A DNA stretch of 64,000 nt from Pirellulales bacterium (GTDB taxonomy: Bacteria; Planctomycetota; Planctomycetia; Pirellulales; PALSA-1355), in NCBI GenBank assembly GCA_022844125.1, contig JALHMI010000004.1, positions 62,001-126,000 of the forward strand. Direction: 5' to 3'. The position numbers and the translations under genes were made by a program. Below are positions 42,241 to 49,622 of this stretch, piece by piece. The notes under the pieces were generated by a model. The model saw only the letters and a program-made list of their open reading frames with translations, had not been told where the DNA came from and searched no databases. How positions within the stretch are numbered: position 1 is the first letter of the stretch; each line of letters opens with the position of its first letter.

Positions 42241-42479
42241 ATGATACCGTACGAATTCAAAATACTACTGACAGTCGCAACTATCATTGGGGCACTATTG
42301 ATTCGATTTGCGATTACCCCTGCCCATCAGGACGATGGCAGATGGTGGACTGGGGGGCAAACACGACCCGTTCTATAGAGCGGCTCTATACGCCCGAAGG
42401 CGTTTTTCGCAAACAGGCCAAGGGCACGCTCATCGCCGGACTAGCCATCATCAAGATTTTCGTGTGGTTCTTGCTGTAG
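42241..42479 (+). pseudogene. Small two-helix membrane protein gene with a frameshift at a G6 run
   Basis: From ATG 42241 the frame encodes MIPYEFKILLTVATIIGALL... and stops at 42376-42378 after 45 residues. A second frame, offset by one base, takes over after the GGGGGG run (42355-42360) with 'RSIERLYTPEGVFRKQAKG' and a membrane helix 'LIAGLAIIKIFVWFLL', ending at 42479. Adding one G to the run joins the two into a 79-residue protein with a helix at each end. The 'YTPEG' segment resembles a motif of small planctomycete membrane proteins. Sequencing or assembly error, true pseudogene or phase variation are all possible. Confidence 0.5.
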
Positions 42480-42528
42480 TTCGCCAACGCGGGGAAAGGG
42501 TTTCGGAGCTACGCGTCCCCGGGCCAGC

Positions 42529-42577
42529 TTGACTTTCGGAAAAGAATACCGCATAATTTGACTAGTTTGACTAGTCA
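42529..42577 (+). promoter_or_regulatory. Promoter and operator of the Phd/PIN toxin-antitoxin operon
   Basis: TTGACT (42529-42534), 17 nt, CATAAT (42552-42557). Directly after comes a 9-bp tandem repeat TTGACTAGTTTGACTAGT (42558-42575), which includes the palindrome TGACTAGTCA (42568-42577). The repeat covers the expected start of transcription, the place where a Phd-like antitoxin would bind to shut off its own operon. Confidence 0.6.
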
Positions 42578-42592
42578 TGTTGGGGCTCGGCA

Positions 42593-42838
42593 ATGTCACA
42601 AGCAAAGTGGAGTATCGCCGACGCGAAGAGTAAATTGAGCGAGGTCCTCACTCGAGCGGAGGAACAGGCTCAAATCATTACCCGGCGAGACCGCCAGTAT
42701 GTGGTTCTGGACGGCGATGAGTATCAGCGTCTGAAGGGGAGCCTACCCAGCCTGAAGGAACTGATCCTCAAAGGTCCGAGTCTGGAAGGGCTCGACCTCC
42801 ATCGCGACCCATCGAAAGGTCGGGAGTTTGAGCTTTGA
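42593..42838 (+). CDS. Phd/YefM-family antitoxin
   Basis: An 81-residue antitoxin. The N-terminal half has the Phd/YefM DNA-binding pattern: 'WSIADAKSKLSEVLTRAEEQ', 'QIITRRDRQYVVLDGDEYQR' and 'LK'. The rest is a polar, probably unfolded toxin-binding tail ending 'REFEL'. It binds the neighbouring PIN toxin and represses the operon. The stop overlaps the toxin start (TTGA), so the two are translationally coupled. Confidence 0.9.
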   Translation: MSQAKWSIADAKSKLSEVLTRAEEQAQIITRRDRQYVVLDGDEYQRLKGSLPSLKELILKGPSLEGLDLHRDPSKGREFEL

Positions 42839-43254
42839 GGACCCTCGTTGATACCTGCGTGCTTTCCGAAGTACAACGCCGGCAGGGAAACCCTCGAGTT
42901 CGCGAGTCTTTTGAGGCCCTTGCATCAGACGACGTGTATCTCAGCGTGCTTACGTTGGGCGAACTGAGGAAGGGAATCGACAAACTCAAAGTCGGCGCCA
43001 GAAAGCGCTCACTGACTGCCTGGTTTGATCGAATTGTCCTTGCCCCGGGAGATCGCATCCTGCCAGTTGATGTTGAAACGGCCGTTATCTGGGGCGAGAT
43101 CGCTGCGAAGTGCGAGAGGAAAGGCCGGCCGCTTCCCGCAATCGATTGCCTTATCGCCGCCACGGCCCTTCGCCATGGTCTCCACTTGATGACGCGCAAC
43201 GTAGCTGATTTTGAGCCCACCGGAGTGATGCTAATCAACCCGTGGGGAGAATAA
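42835..43254 (+). CDS. PIN-domain ribonuclease toxin (VapC/FitB-like)
   Basis: A 139-residue PIN-domain RNase. The first acidic residue is in 'TLVDTCVLSEVQR', the second in 'VLTLGELRKGI', and the third and fourth in 'AIDCLIAATALRHGLHLMTR' and 'NVADFEPTGV'. All four acidic positions of the metal site are present, so it should be active. 'TCVLSE' and 'NVADF' are typical of the FitB/VapC branch; targets would be tRNA or rRNA (family knowledge). It uses a TTG start that overlaps the antitoxin stop by 4 nt, which keeps toxin output low. Confidence 0.92.
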   Translation: MRTLVDTCVLSEVQRRQGNPRVRESFEALASDDVYLSVLTLGELRKGIDKLKVGARKRSLTAWFDRIVLAPGDRILPVDVETAVIWGEIAAKCERKGRPLPAIDCLIAATALRHGLHLMTRNVADFEPTGVMLINPWGE

Positions 43255-43317
43255 CGCAGACTAAGCTCTTTGGCCCGCGTTAGGAATTTGAGCTGCGAAC
43301 GAATTCAAACATTATTT

Positions 43318-43914
43318 TCACTCCGCCGGCACCAGCCGCGTCGAGAACACGATCTCGACTGCCGCTTCGTCGTCCGTCGGCAGAGCAGGGCGGCGGGTGA
43401 GCCGATCGGCAAGTCCGATCAGCGTGTCGAGGTCGAGGCCCATGTAGCGGCCGCTCCCCACGATCGCTCGCACGCCGCGAAACAGCGTGCCCGCGCGGCT
43501 GCCATGTCGAGCCACGCCTTCAGGCCGCCCTTCGCGGACCTTCACGCCGGCCGCGGCCAGCTTGATCAATCCCTTGAGAAAGTCGGCTTCGACGCCGCGG
43601 CGACCGCAAGCGTTCCACACGCCTTCCCAGGTCTCGTGCGCTTCCCAGTAGTAGCCGTGATTGAACAGGTCGCAGCCCAGCAGGTACTCGCGCGAAAGTT
43701 GCCAGTGCGCCGGATCGAGCGGAGTGGCCTCGCGCAGCGAGTGGCCATAGCTATGGCCGGCCGGGTCGCGAATCGGATGCGGAAAGCGGCCGCTGACGTA
43801 CGAGTACGGCGGCAGCGGCGCCTCGGGCACCAGCCGGGTGAGCATCGTGTGCGGATGTCGGGTCGACCCGCTGGCCATCGAAACGCTCGAGCAGTGTGTA
43901 TCCACGGTTGCCAT
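43318..43914 (-). CDS. DUF309 domain-containing protein
   Basis: A 198-residue protein. The core is the DUF309 helical bundle: 'YLLGCDLFNHGYYWEAHETW', 'EGVWNACGRRGVEADFLKGL' and 'IKLAAAGVKVREGRPEGVAR'. The N-terminal 70 residues are Pro/His-rich ('RFPHPIRDPAGHSYGHS'). The HxxxE arrangement within DUF309 suggests a buried polar site, but no activity is known. Start uncertain: ATGs at 43914, 43878 and 43845 are possible and none has a good binding site. Same strand as the YbjQ gene upstream. Confidence 0.85.
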   Translation of the reverse strand: MATVDTHCSSVSMASGSTRHPHTMLTRLVPEAPLPPYSYVSGRFPHPIRDPAGHSYGHSLREATPLDPAHWQLSREYLLGCDLFNHGYYWEAHETWEGVWNACGRRGVEADFLKGLIKLAAAGVKVREGRPEGVARHGSRAGTLFRGVRAIVGSGRYMGLDLDTLIGLADRLTRRPALPTDDEAAVEIVFSTRLVPAE

Positions 43915-43976
43915 ATCTATTGTTGCTCCAACGCTAGGCTTGCTTCAACGTTATTCCGTCGTTCTTGGCTTGCAAG

Positions 43977-44351
43977 TTATGCTTCTTCCACGATCACGGC
44001 CGTGCCATAGGCCAGCACTTCGGTCGCGCCTTGCATGATCTCGGTCGCGTCGTACCGCATGCTCACCACCGCGTTCGCGCCCATCGCGCTCGCGTGCTGC
44101 AGCATCAGGTCGAAAGCTTCGGCTCGGGCATGCTCACAGAGGGTTGTCAGAATCGTGATGTTTCCGCCAAACAGCGATTGCACGCCGGCGGCAAAGTTGC
44201 CCACCACGCTTCGGGATCGAACCGTAATGCCGCGCACCACGCCCAGGTTGTGCACGATCCGGTAGCCCGGCAGTTCCCAACTGGTGGTGACCATTGGGTT
44301 CGTCGTGAGCGTTGCCTGAGGATGGGTCTGCGTGGCGGTACTCCAGCTCAT
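43977..44351 (-). CDS. YbjQ/UPF0145 family protein
   Basis: A 124-residue YbjQ-like protein. After a 25-residue leader comes the core: '[20 protein letters not shown]', '[20 protein letters not shown]', '[19 protein letters not shown]' and '[11 protein letters not shown]'. The family forms pentameric rings and is sometimes called heavy-metal-binding, without functional proof. No signal peptide. It diverges from the symporter gene at 44520 across a 168-nt gap. Confidence 0.9.
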   Translation of the reverse strand: MSWSTATQTHPQATLTTNPMVTTSWELPGYRIVHNLGVVRGITVRSRSVVGNFAAGVQSLFGGNITILTTLCEHARAEAFDLMLQHASAMGANAVVSMRYDATEIMQGATEVLAYGTAVIVEEA

Positions 44352-44519
44352 GAGTGCTTGACCTCGAAGGGGATTCGCCGAGCGATTGCCTGCGCGGCAC
44401 AGAAAAACGACTTGCCACGGTCGGCCCGCTCAGCGAAAACTGGAGGGCCGCACGACGTTTGACCGGGAGCACGACGGCGGAGTGCACCTGCAATCGCCCC
44501 CCGATACCTGGAGTATACG

Positions 44520-45815
44520 TTGCAGTTTTCGCCCGAGGATTCCGATCGTTCTTCCGCCGCCGCGGCGCCGCTGGGCTTCTGGCAACGTTGGCAAAGCTGG
44601 CCGCTTTATCTGCGGATCGTAGGGGCCGTAGTGATTGGCGTGCTCGTGGGCCTGCTGCTCGGCGAGCGCGCCGCCGTCTTGCAGCTTCCCAGCCGACTGG
44701 TGCTACGGATTCTCGGAGCGCTTGCGCCGCCGCTGATCCTGCTGGCAATCGTCCAGGCCCTGATGCGGGCGGAAATCGGCGGCCGCAAGGCCGGTCGGCT
44801 GGCCTTCCTGCTGGTGCTGAACACGCTGGTCGCGATCAGCATCGGCCTGTTGGTGGCGAATGTCATTCAGCCGGGTCGCTGGGTCGAAGCGCAGCCGCCG
44901 CCGGCCGGCGAAAAGACCGAACAGGCGAAAGACCCGCTCAGCATGTTCCTCGACAACGTGCCCAAGAGCATCTTCGGCCCGCTGAGTGATGGCGGCAGCG
45001 TGCTCTCGGTGATCTTCCTGGCCGTGAGCTTTGGCATTGCGCTTCGCCGCCTGCGGCATCACCATCTCAACACGGTCGACGACCTGGTGGCCGTGGCGCT
45101 GCAGAGCCTGGTGATCATCCTGCACTGGATTATCGACGTCATTCCGCTGGCGGTGCTGGGCATCGTGGCCAGCATCATCGGCGTGAGCGGTTTTGGCGAC
45201 TTCGTAGCCCTCGGCGGCTTCGTGATTGCAGTGCTGATCGCGCTCGCGCTGCAGGCGACGTACTACCTCGTGCGGGTGTACTTCGGAAGCTGGGTTCGGC
45301 CGTGGGATCTGTTGCGCGGCACGCGCGACGCGCTGGTGATGGCCTTCTCGACCAGCAGCTCGACGGCCACGATGCCGGTCACGTATGCCTGCCTGCGCGA
45401 GAACGTCGGCATTCGCGAGGAATCGGCCACGATGGGCGCGCTCGTCGGCGCGAACTTCAATAACGACGGCACCGCGCTCTACGAGGCCATGTCGGCCCTG
45501 TTCGTCGCCCAGCTGCTGGGTATGGAGCTGTCCATCGGCCAGCAGTTCATGGTCGTGTTGACCTCGGTCGTGGCGTCGGTCGGCGCGGCCGGCATTCCCG
45601 AGGCAGGCCTGGTCACGATGACGCTGGTCTTCAACGCCGTGGATTTGCCGGTGGAGTACATCGCCATCCTGCTCACCGTCGACTGGTTCCTTGACCGCTC
45701 GCGCACCGCGATCAACGTGATGGGCGACCTGAACGTGAGCTGCCTGCTCGACGGCAAGGTGCCTCCGCCGGAACGCTTGGTGGCCGAGACGCTGCCGGCC
45801 GCTGAGAATGCTTAG
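44520..45815 (+). CDS. Dicarboxylate/amino acid:cation symporter (DAACS family)
   Basis: A 431-residue secondary transporter of the GltP/DctA type. Family segments are 'RILGALAPPLILLAIVQAL', the Ser-rich re-entrant loop 'AFSTSSSTATMPVTYACLRE', 'ALVGANFNNDGTALYEAMSA' (NxxGT motif altered to NNDGT), 'VVASVGAAGIPEAGLVTMTL' and 'TVDWFLDRSRTAINVMGDLN'. It takes up glutamate, aspartate or C4-dicarboxylates with Na+ or H+. Its 3' end overlaps the convergent potassium channel-like gene by 4 nt. Confidence 0.92.
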   Translation: MQFSPEDSDRSSAAAAPLGFWQRWQSWPLYLRIVGAVVIGVLVGLLLGERAAVLQLPSRLVLRILGALAPPLILLAIVQALMRAEIGGRKAGRLAFLLVLNTLVAISIGLLVANVIQPGRWVEAQPPPAGEKTEQAKDPLSMFLDNVPKSIFGPLSDGGSVLSVIFLAVSFGIALRRLRHHHLNTVDDLVAVALQSLVIILHWIIDVIPLAVLGIVASIIGVSGFGDFVALGGFVIAVLIALALQATYYLVRVYFGSWVRPWDLLRGTRDALVMAFSTSSSTATMPVTYACLRENVGIREESATMGALVGANFNNDGTALYEAMSALFVAQLLGMELSIGQQFMVVLTSVVASVGAAGIPEAGLVTMTLVFNAVDLPVEYIAILLTVDWFLDRSRTAINVMGDLNVSCLLDGKVPPPERLVAETLPAAENA

Positions 45816-46600
45816 CCCGGCATATCGCCGATCGTCGGATCTGCCTCAAGACTTGCCGGCAAGACTCGCTCAGCTTCTTCAGCGGGTTCGCCGTGCACGC
45901 GGCCTTCCTCGGCGGCTTTTTCCTCCTCGCGCATCGTTGTGAGAAACGAACTACCGACCAGGCTGATGAAGGTGCCGAAGATCCCAATGCCAATAACCAT
46001 CGTGACGATTGCCACCAGTCGCCCGCCGACGGTAATCGGTACGACGTCGCCATAACCGACTGTCGTCAGCGTGGCGAACGACCACCACAGCGCGTCCCAC
46101 ATGTGCTTAAACACCTGCGGCTGGGCATCGTGTTCGAACTCGAACATCGCCAGCGAACTGGCGAGCAGCACGATGACCGCCACGAAGCCGACAACCGCCA
46201 GCTCCGGAGCCACGCGCCGGAATCCGTGCATCACGTTCTGCAGCGCCCGGTTGTAGCGGTACAGCTTGAGCAGCCGCAGCATCAGAAACGCCCGGATCAT
46301 CTTCAGCGAACGAAAGCCGGTGCCGAGCCCGACCAGCACGGGCAGGATGGCCAGCAGATCGATGATCCCCAGCACGGTGACCGGATAGCGCCAGCGATTG
46401 GCGGCGGTCGCCCAGCGGACGATGTATTCGAACAGGAACCAGGTGAGCAGGATCCGCTCGTTCCACTGCCAGAACGTGGCGCCGGCATCGCCCCGCCGCT
46501 CCTCGGCCTCCATGAACAGCACGACGATGCTGAAGAACACCATCGCCTGGGCGATGTATTCGAACCAGCGTCGGACGGTCGCTCGTTGCTTAGGGGTCAT
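45812..46600 (-). CDS. Voltage-gated-type potassium channel-like ion transporter (copy A)
   Basis: A 262-residue six-helix ion transporter. The S4-like helix is 'FRSLKMIRAFLMLRLLKLYR' with regular basic residues. The pore loop has the potassium filter 'TTVGYGDVVP', followed by 'IGIGIFGTFISLVGSSFL'. The cytosolic C-terminus is short and acidic, without a KTN/RCK domain. It is probably an inner-membrane potassium channel. The next gene upstream (46696-47460) is a clear paralogue, so the pair arose by tandem duplication. Confidence 0.92.
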   Translation of the reverse strand: MTPKQRATVRRWFEYIAQAMVFFSIVVLFMEAEERRGDAGATFWQWNERILLTWFLFEYIVRWATAANRWRYPVTVLGIIDLLAILPVLVGLGTGFRSLKMIRAFLMLRLLKLYRYNRALQNVMHGFRRVAPELAVVGFVAVIVLLASSLAMFEFEHDAQPQVFKHMWDALWWSFATLTTVGYGDVVPITVGGRLVAIVTMVIGIGIFGTFISLVGSSFLTTMREEEKAAEEGRVHGEPAEEAERVLPASLEADPTIGDMPG

Positions 46601-46695
46601 CGCTGGCGATGCTTGGGTTCAGGCGGGTGGCCAGTGGCGGGCGTTCATAGGCCGATAGGCAACAGTAGCTTCCGTGGCCAGCCTGCATAATCGGC

Positions 46696-47460
46696 CTAAC
46701 CGGCCCTGCGATATTGTGGAGCGGGCTGCGGCTGGGGGATCGGCAGCGGCGTGGAGTCAGCAACGTCCCGGCTGTCGCCATCGCGCATGCTGGTCAGAAA
46801 CGAACTCCCCACCAGGCTGATGAACGTCCCCAGCACGCCGATCCCCACCAGCATCGTGCCGATGGCCACGACCCGGCCGGGCGCCGTGATCGGATAGATG
46901 TCGCCATAACCCACGGTGGTGAGCGTCACGAACGACCACCACAGGGCGTCGCTCAAATGGCCGAACTTCTCGGGCTGAGCTTCCCGCTCCAGTTCGTACA
47001 TCGCCGTCGAACTCGCAATTACCACGATGCCGGCCACGAACCCGACCACGCCCAGTTCGCGGCGGACGCGGCGAAACCCGTGCATCACGTGCTGCAGCGC
47101 GTCGTCGTAGCGATACAGCTTCATCATCCACAGCAGCGGCAGCAGTCGCACGAACTTCAGCGACCGCAGGCCCACCGTCAAGCCAACCAGCGAAGGGACG
47201 ATCGCGACCAGGTCGATGAACGCCAGTAGCGTGAAAGGGTAGCGCAAGCGATTCCGCGCGTGCTTCCAGCGAAATAGATATTCGCCGCAGAACAGAGTGA
47301 GCAGCAAGCGCTCGTTCCAGACCCAGAAGCTGCTCGCAGCCTGCGCCGCGCCGCGCGAGACAAGTTCCGCCTCCAGATAGAACACGACCACGCTGTAAAT
47401 CACGAGCAATTGCCCGCTGATCTCGAACCAGCGGCGGCCGGTGGTGGATTCGGGAAGCAT
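46696..47460 (-). CDS. Voltage-gated-type potassium channel-like ion transporter (copy B)
   Basis: A 254-residue paralogue of the next gene. S4-like 'LRSLKFVRLLPLLWMMKLYR', shared segment 'ALQHVMHGFRRVRRELGVVG', filter 'TTVGYGDIYP', and 'LVGIGVLGTFISLVGSSFLT'. Both copies keep an intact filter and gating helices; they differ mostly in the C-terminal tail (here Pro/Gln-rich) and the first loop. Two such channels could form mixed tetramers. The start is ATG 47460. Confidence 0.92.
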   Translation of the reverse strand: MLPESTTGRRWFEISGQLLVIYSVVVFYLEAELVSRGAAQAASSFWVWNERLLLTLFCGEYLFRWKHARNRLRYPFTLLAFIDLVAIVPSLVGLTVGLRSLKFVRLLPLLWMMKLYRYDDALQHVMHGFRRVRRELGVVGFVAGIVVIASSTAMYELEREAQPEKFGHLSDALWWSFVTLTTVGYGDIYPITAPGRVVAIGTMLVGIGVLGTFISLVGSSFLTSMRDGDSRDVADSTPLPIPQPQPAPQYRRAG

Positions 47461-47731
47461 GGAGGCGGCGTGTTCTGGGACGGGGAGCGGTATTCAGATC
47501 GCTGCCAAGCGGACAGCGGGCGGCGGAGAATATCGCGAGCGGCCCGGCGGTGAAAGGCGAACTCTGCCGGCTCGAGCGCTTACAGCGGCATGCTGGCGCT
47601 GCTAGCACGTCAGCGGCGGCAGCCTTTGACAGCGGTTTGCCGCCAGAGGAGTCCGATAGCTAATCATGCGCCAGGGCGCACGGCAGGATGCCGCGAAACG
47701 CCCAATCCCCGGCGCAGGGAGGGAATCCATC

Positions 47732-47920
47732 ATGCAGAGCGGACCCACGCCTCGCTTCGTCGTGCACAAGCTGCCGCAGCTTGCGGCCGCCGATGACCCT
47801 AAGCGCATCCTGCGGCGTTTCGTCGCACAAGTCGGCGGAATCGAGAATGCCCGTCGGGCGCTCGACTTCCTGGCACTTCTCGAAGGAGCGCACGACGAAC
47901 AGCGCCGCGAAGCCGCCTGA
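47732..47920 (+). CDS. Small helical protein (62 residues)
   Basis: ATG 47732 has GGGAGGG 6 nt upstream and encodes MQSGPTPRFVVHKLPQL..., then 'RFVAQVGGIENARRALDFLA' and 'LLEGAHDEQR'. The segment 'FV-QVGG-ENA--ALDFL' resembles a motif of short planctomycete proteins of unknown role. The strong binding site and compositional match support a real gene. No partner was recognised. Confidence 0.55.
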   Translation: MQSGPTPRFVVHKLPQLAAADDPKRILRRFVAQVGGIENARRALDFLALLEGAHDEQRREAA

Positions 47921-48008
47921 CAATAGCCCGTCGCGCCGCGAGGGTAGCCTGCCGCGCGGCTTTGGCTACACCACCCGCCTCTTCCCGCCGTCGCCAGCAA
48001 ACGCACCG

Positions 48009-48719
48009 CTAGTCAAACAGCGTCCCCTGCGTCTTCAGCGGTTCACTGGTGGCGATTAATTCCGGACCCTCGCGCCGCGCACTGTTCACCGCCCTGCTCA
48101 CCGGGTGCAACGTCATCGCTTCGGCCGGAAATGATTTGAGCAGCGGCGTCAGTTCTTCCGGCTCCTGAAGGTCTTCATCCAGCCAGCGCGCATAGTCACT
48201 CGGCGGCAGGATCACTGGCATCCGATCGTGCAGCGGCTGCAACAGCTCGTTGGCTTCGGTCGTCACGATCGTACACGAGTCGATCGCCAGTTCGCCATGC
48301 TGCCAATGCTCCCACAGGCCGGCGAACGCAAACGGCCCATCCTGCTTCAGGTGGATGTAGTATGGTTGCTTCGGCTTCGCCCCCTGTCGCCATTCGTAGA
48401 ACCCATCGGCCACGATCAGGCAGCGGCGCTTGCGAAAGGCCTCGCGGAACGCCGGCTTCTCGGCCAGCGTCTCGCTGCGGGCGTTGATCATTCGACCGCC
48501 GATCGCGGGATCGTCCGCCCAGCGCGGAATCAGCCCCCAGTGCAGCGGGACCAGCTCCCGCTGGCCCTGCGAAGACGACTCGCGCACCACAAACACCTGC
48601 TGCGTGGGGGCGATGTTGTACCGCGCCCGCCATTCGTCCCCCACGAGTGCCGTCGGCGCGAGATCGAACGCGTCGGCCACTTGCCGCAGTGGAGTTCGCA
48701 GGGTGAAGCGTCCGCACAT
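48009..48719 (-). CDS. SRAP-family protein (SOS response-associated peptidase, YedK/HMCES-like)
   Basis: A 236-residue SRAP protein. Start at ATG 48719 places Cys at position 2 (MCGRFTLRTP), which is required: the N-terminal Met is removed and Cys2 crosslinks to abasic sites in single-stranded DNA. Other conserved parts are 'ARYNIAPTQQVFVVR', 'LHWGLIPRWADD', 'NARSETLAEKPAFREAFRKR', 'RCLIVADGFYEWRQ', and 'HDRMPVILP' with the active-site His. The role is protection of abasic sites at replication forks. Full length and intact. Confidence 0.94.
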   Translation of the reverse strand: MCGRFTLRTPLRQVADAFDLAPTALVGDEWRARYNIAPTQQVFVVRESSSQGQRELVPLHWGLIPRWADDPAIGGRMINARSETLAEKPAFREAFRKRRCLIVADGFYEWRQGAKPKQPYYIHLKQDGPFAFAGLWEHWQHGELAIDSCTIVTTEANELLQPLHDRMPVILPPSDYARWLDEDLQEPEELTPLLKSFPAEAMTLHPVSRAVNSARREGPELIATSEPLKTQGTLFD

Positions 48720-48823
48720 AGTCCAACCCATCCCGGCCGCACGATGCCGCTGCGATGAATTGTAGTCCGCTCTTGCTCGCGCGGATAGAATCGCTCGTTC
48801 TGCAAGGACTCCGGAGATCGACC

Positions 48824-49609
48824 ATGCCGACGCTGGCCCGAATTCACCTCTATCCCTTCAAATCGCTCGATCCCGTCCGGGTCAGCGAGGCGCGGCTGCT
48901 ACCCACGGGAGCCCTGGAACACGACCGCCGTTTTGCCCTGGTTGATGAACGCGGCGCCTACATCAACGGCAAGCGAACCAGCCTGGTGCACGCCCTGCGT
49001 ACGCACTTCAACCCGACCAGCGGTGGGTTCAGCGTCCGCGTCGTGGGCTCGGACGACGAGCATTCATTTCAGGTCGACCAACAGCGCAGTGAGCTAGCCA
49101 CTTGGTTCAGCCGGTATTTTGAAATGCCGGTCTCGATCCTCGAGAACACCGCAGGCGGCTTTCCCGATGACCTGGAGCTGCCCGGCCCGACCGTAATCTC
49201 CAGCGATTCGCTATCGGCCGTGGCCGGCTGGTTTGAAGGTGTCACCGTTGATGGCGCACGCGACCGCTTTCGCGCGAACCTGGAAATCGACGCCGGTGAA
49301 CCGTTCTGGGAAGATCGCCTGCTCGCGCTGGGAATGGGCGCCGTTAGGTTTCGCATCGGCGATGCGGAGCTCTTGGGGATGAACCCCTGCGCCCGTTGCA
49401 TCGTGCCGACGCGCGACGCGGCGACGGGCTCCACCATTCACGGCTTCGCCAAGGAGTTCGCCCGGCTTCGCAAAGAGAACCTGCCCGCTTGGGCGCCCGC
49501 CGAAAGGTTCGATCACTTCTATCGCCTGGCCGTGAACACGAAACCGGCGGCTAGCCGGCCGGTGGTGATTCGCGAAGGGGACGAGGTCGAGATTTTGGGT
49601 CTCGAATAG
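48824..49609 (+). CDS. MOSC domain-containing protein
   Basis: A 261-residue protein with an N-terminal MOSC beta-barrel ('RIHLYPFKSLDPVRVSEARL', 'LEHDRRFALVDERGAYI') and a C-terminal MOSC domain. The conserved Cys is in 'GMNPCARCIVPTRDAATG', as in proteins that handle the molybdenum cofactor or reduce N-hydroxylated compounds (YcbX/mARC). ATG 48824 has GGAG 8 nt upstream. It diverges from the SRAP gene. It may serve Moco enzymes such as the one at 27381, by family only. Confidence 0.9.
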   Translation: MPTLARIHLYPFKSLDPVRVSEARLLPTGALEHDRRFALVDERGAYINGKRTSLVHALRTHFNPTSGGFSVRVVGSDDEHSFQVDQQRSELATWFSRYFEMPVSILENTAGGFPDDLELPGPTVISSDSLSAVAGWFEGVTVDGARDRFRANLEIDAGEPFWEDRLLALGMGAVRFRIGDAELLGMNPCARCIVPTRDAATGSTIHGFAKEFARLRKENLPAWAPAERFDHFYRLAVNTKPAASRPVVIREGDEVEILGLE

Positions 49610-49622
49610 CGACTAGCGCGCG

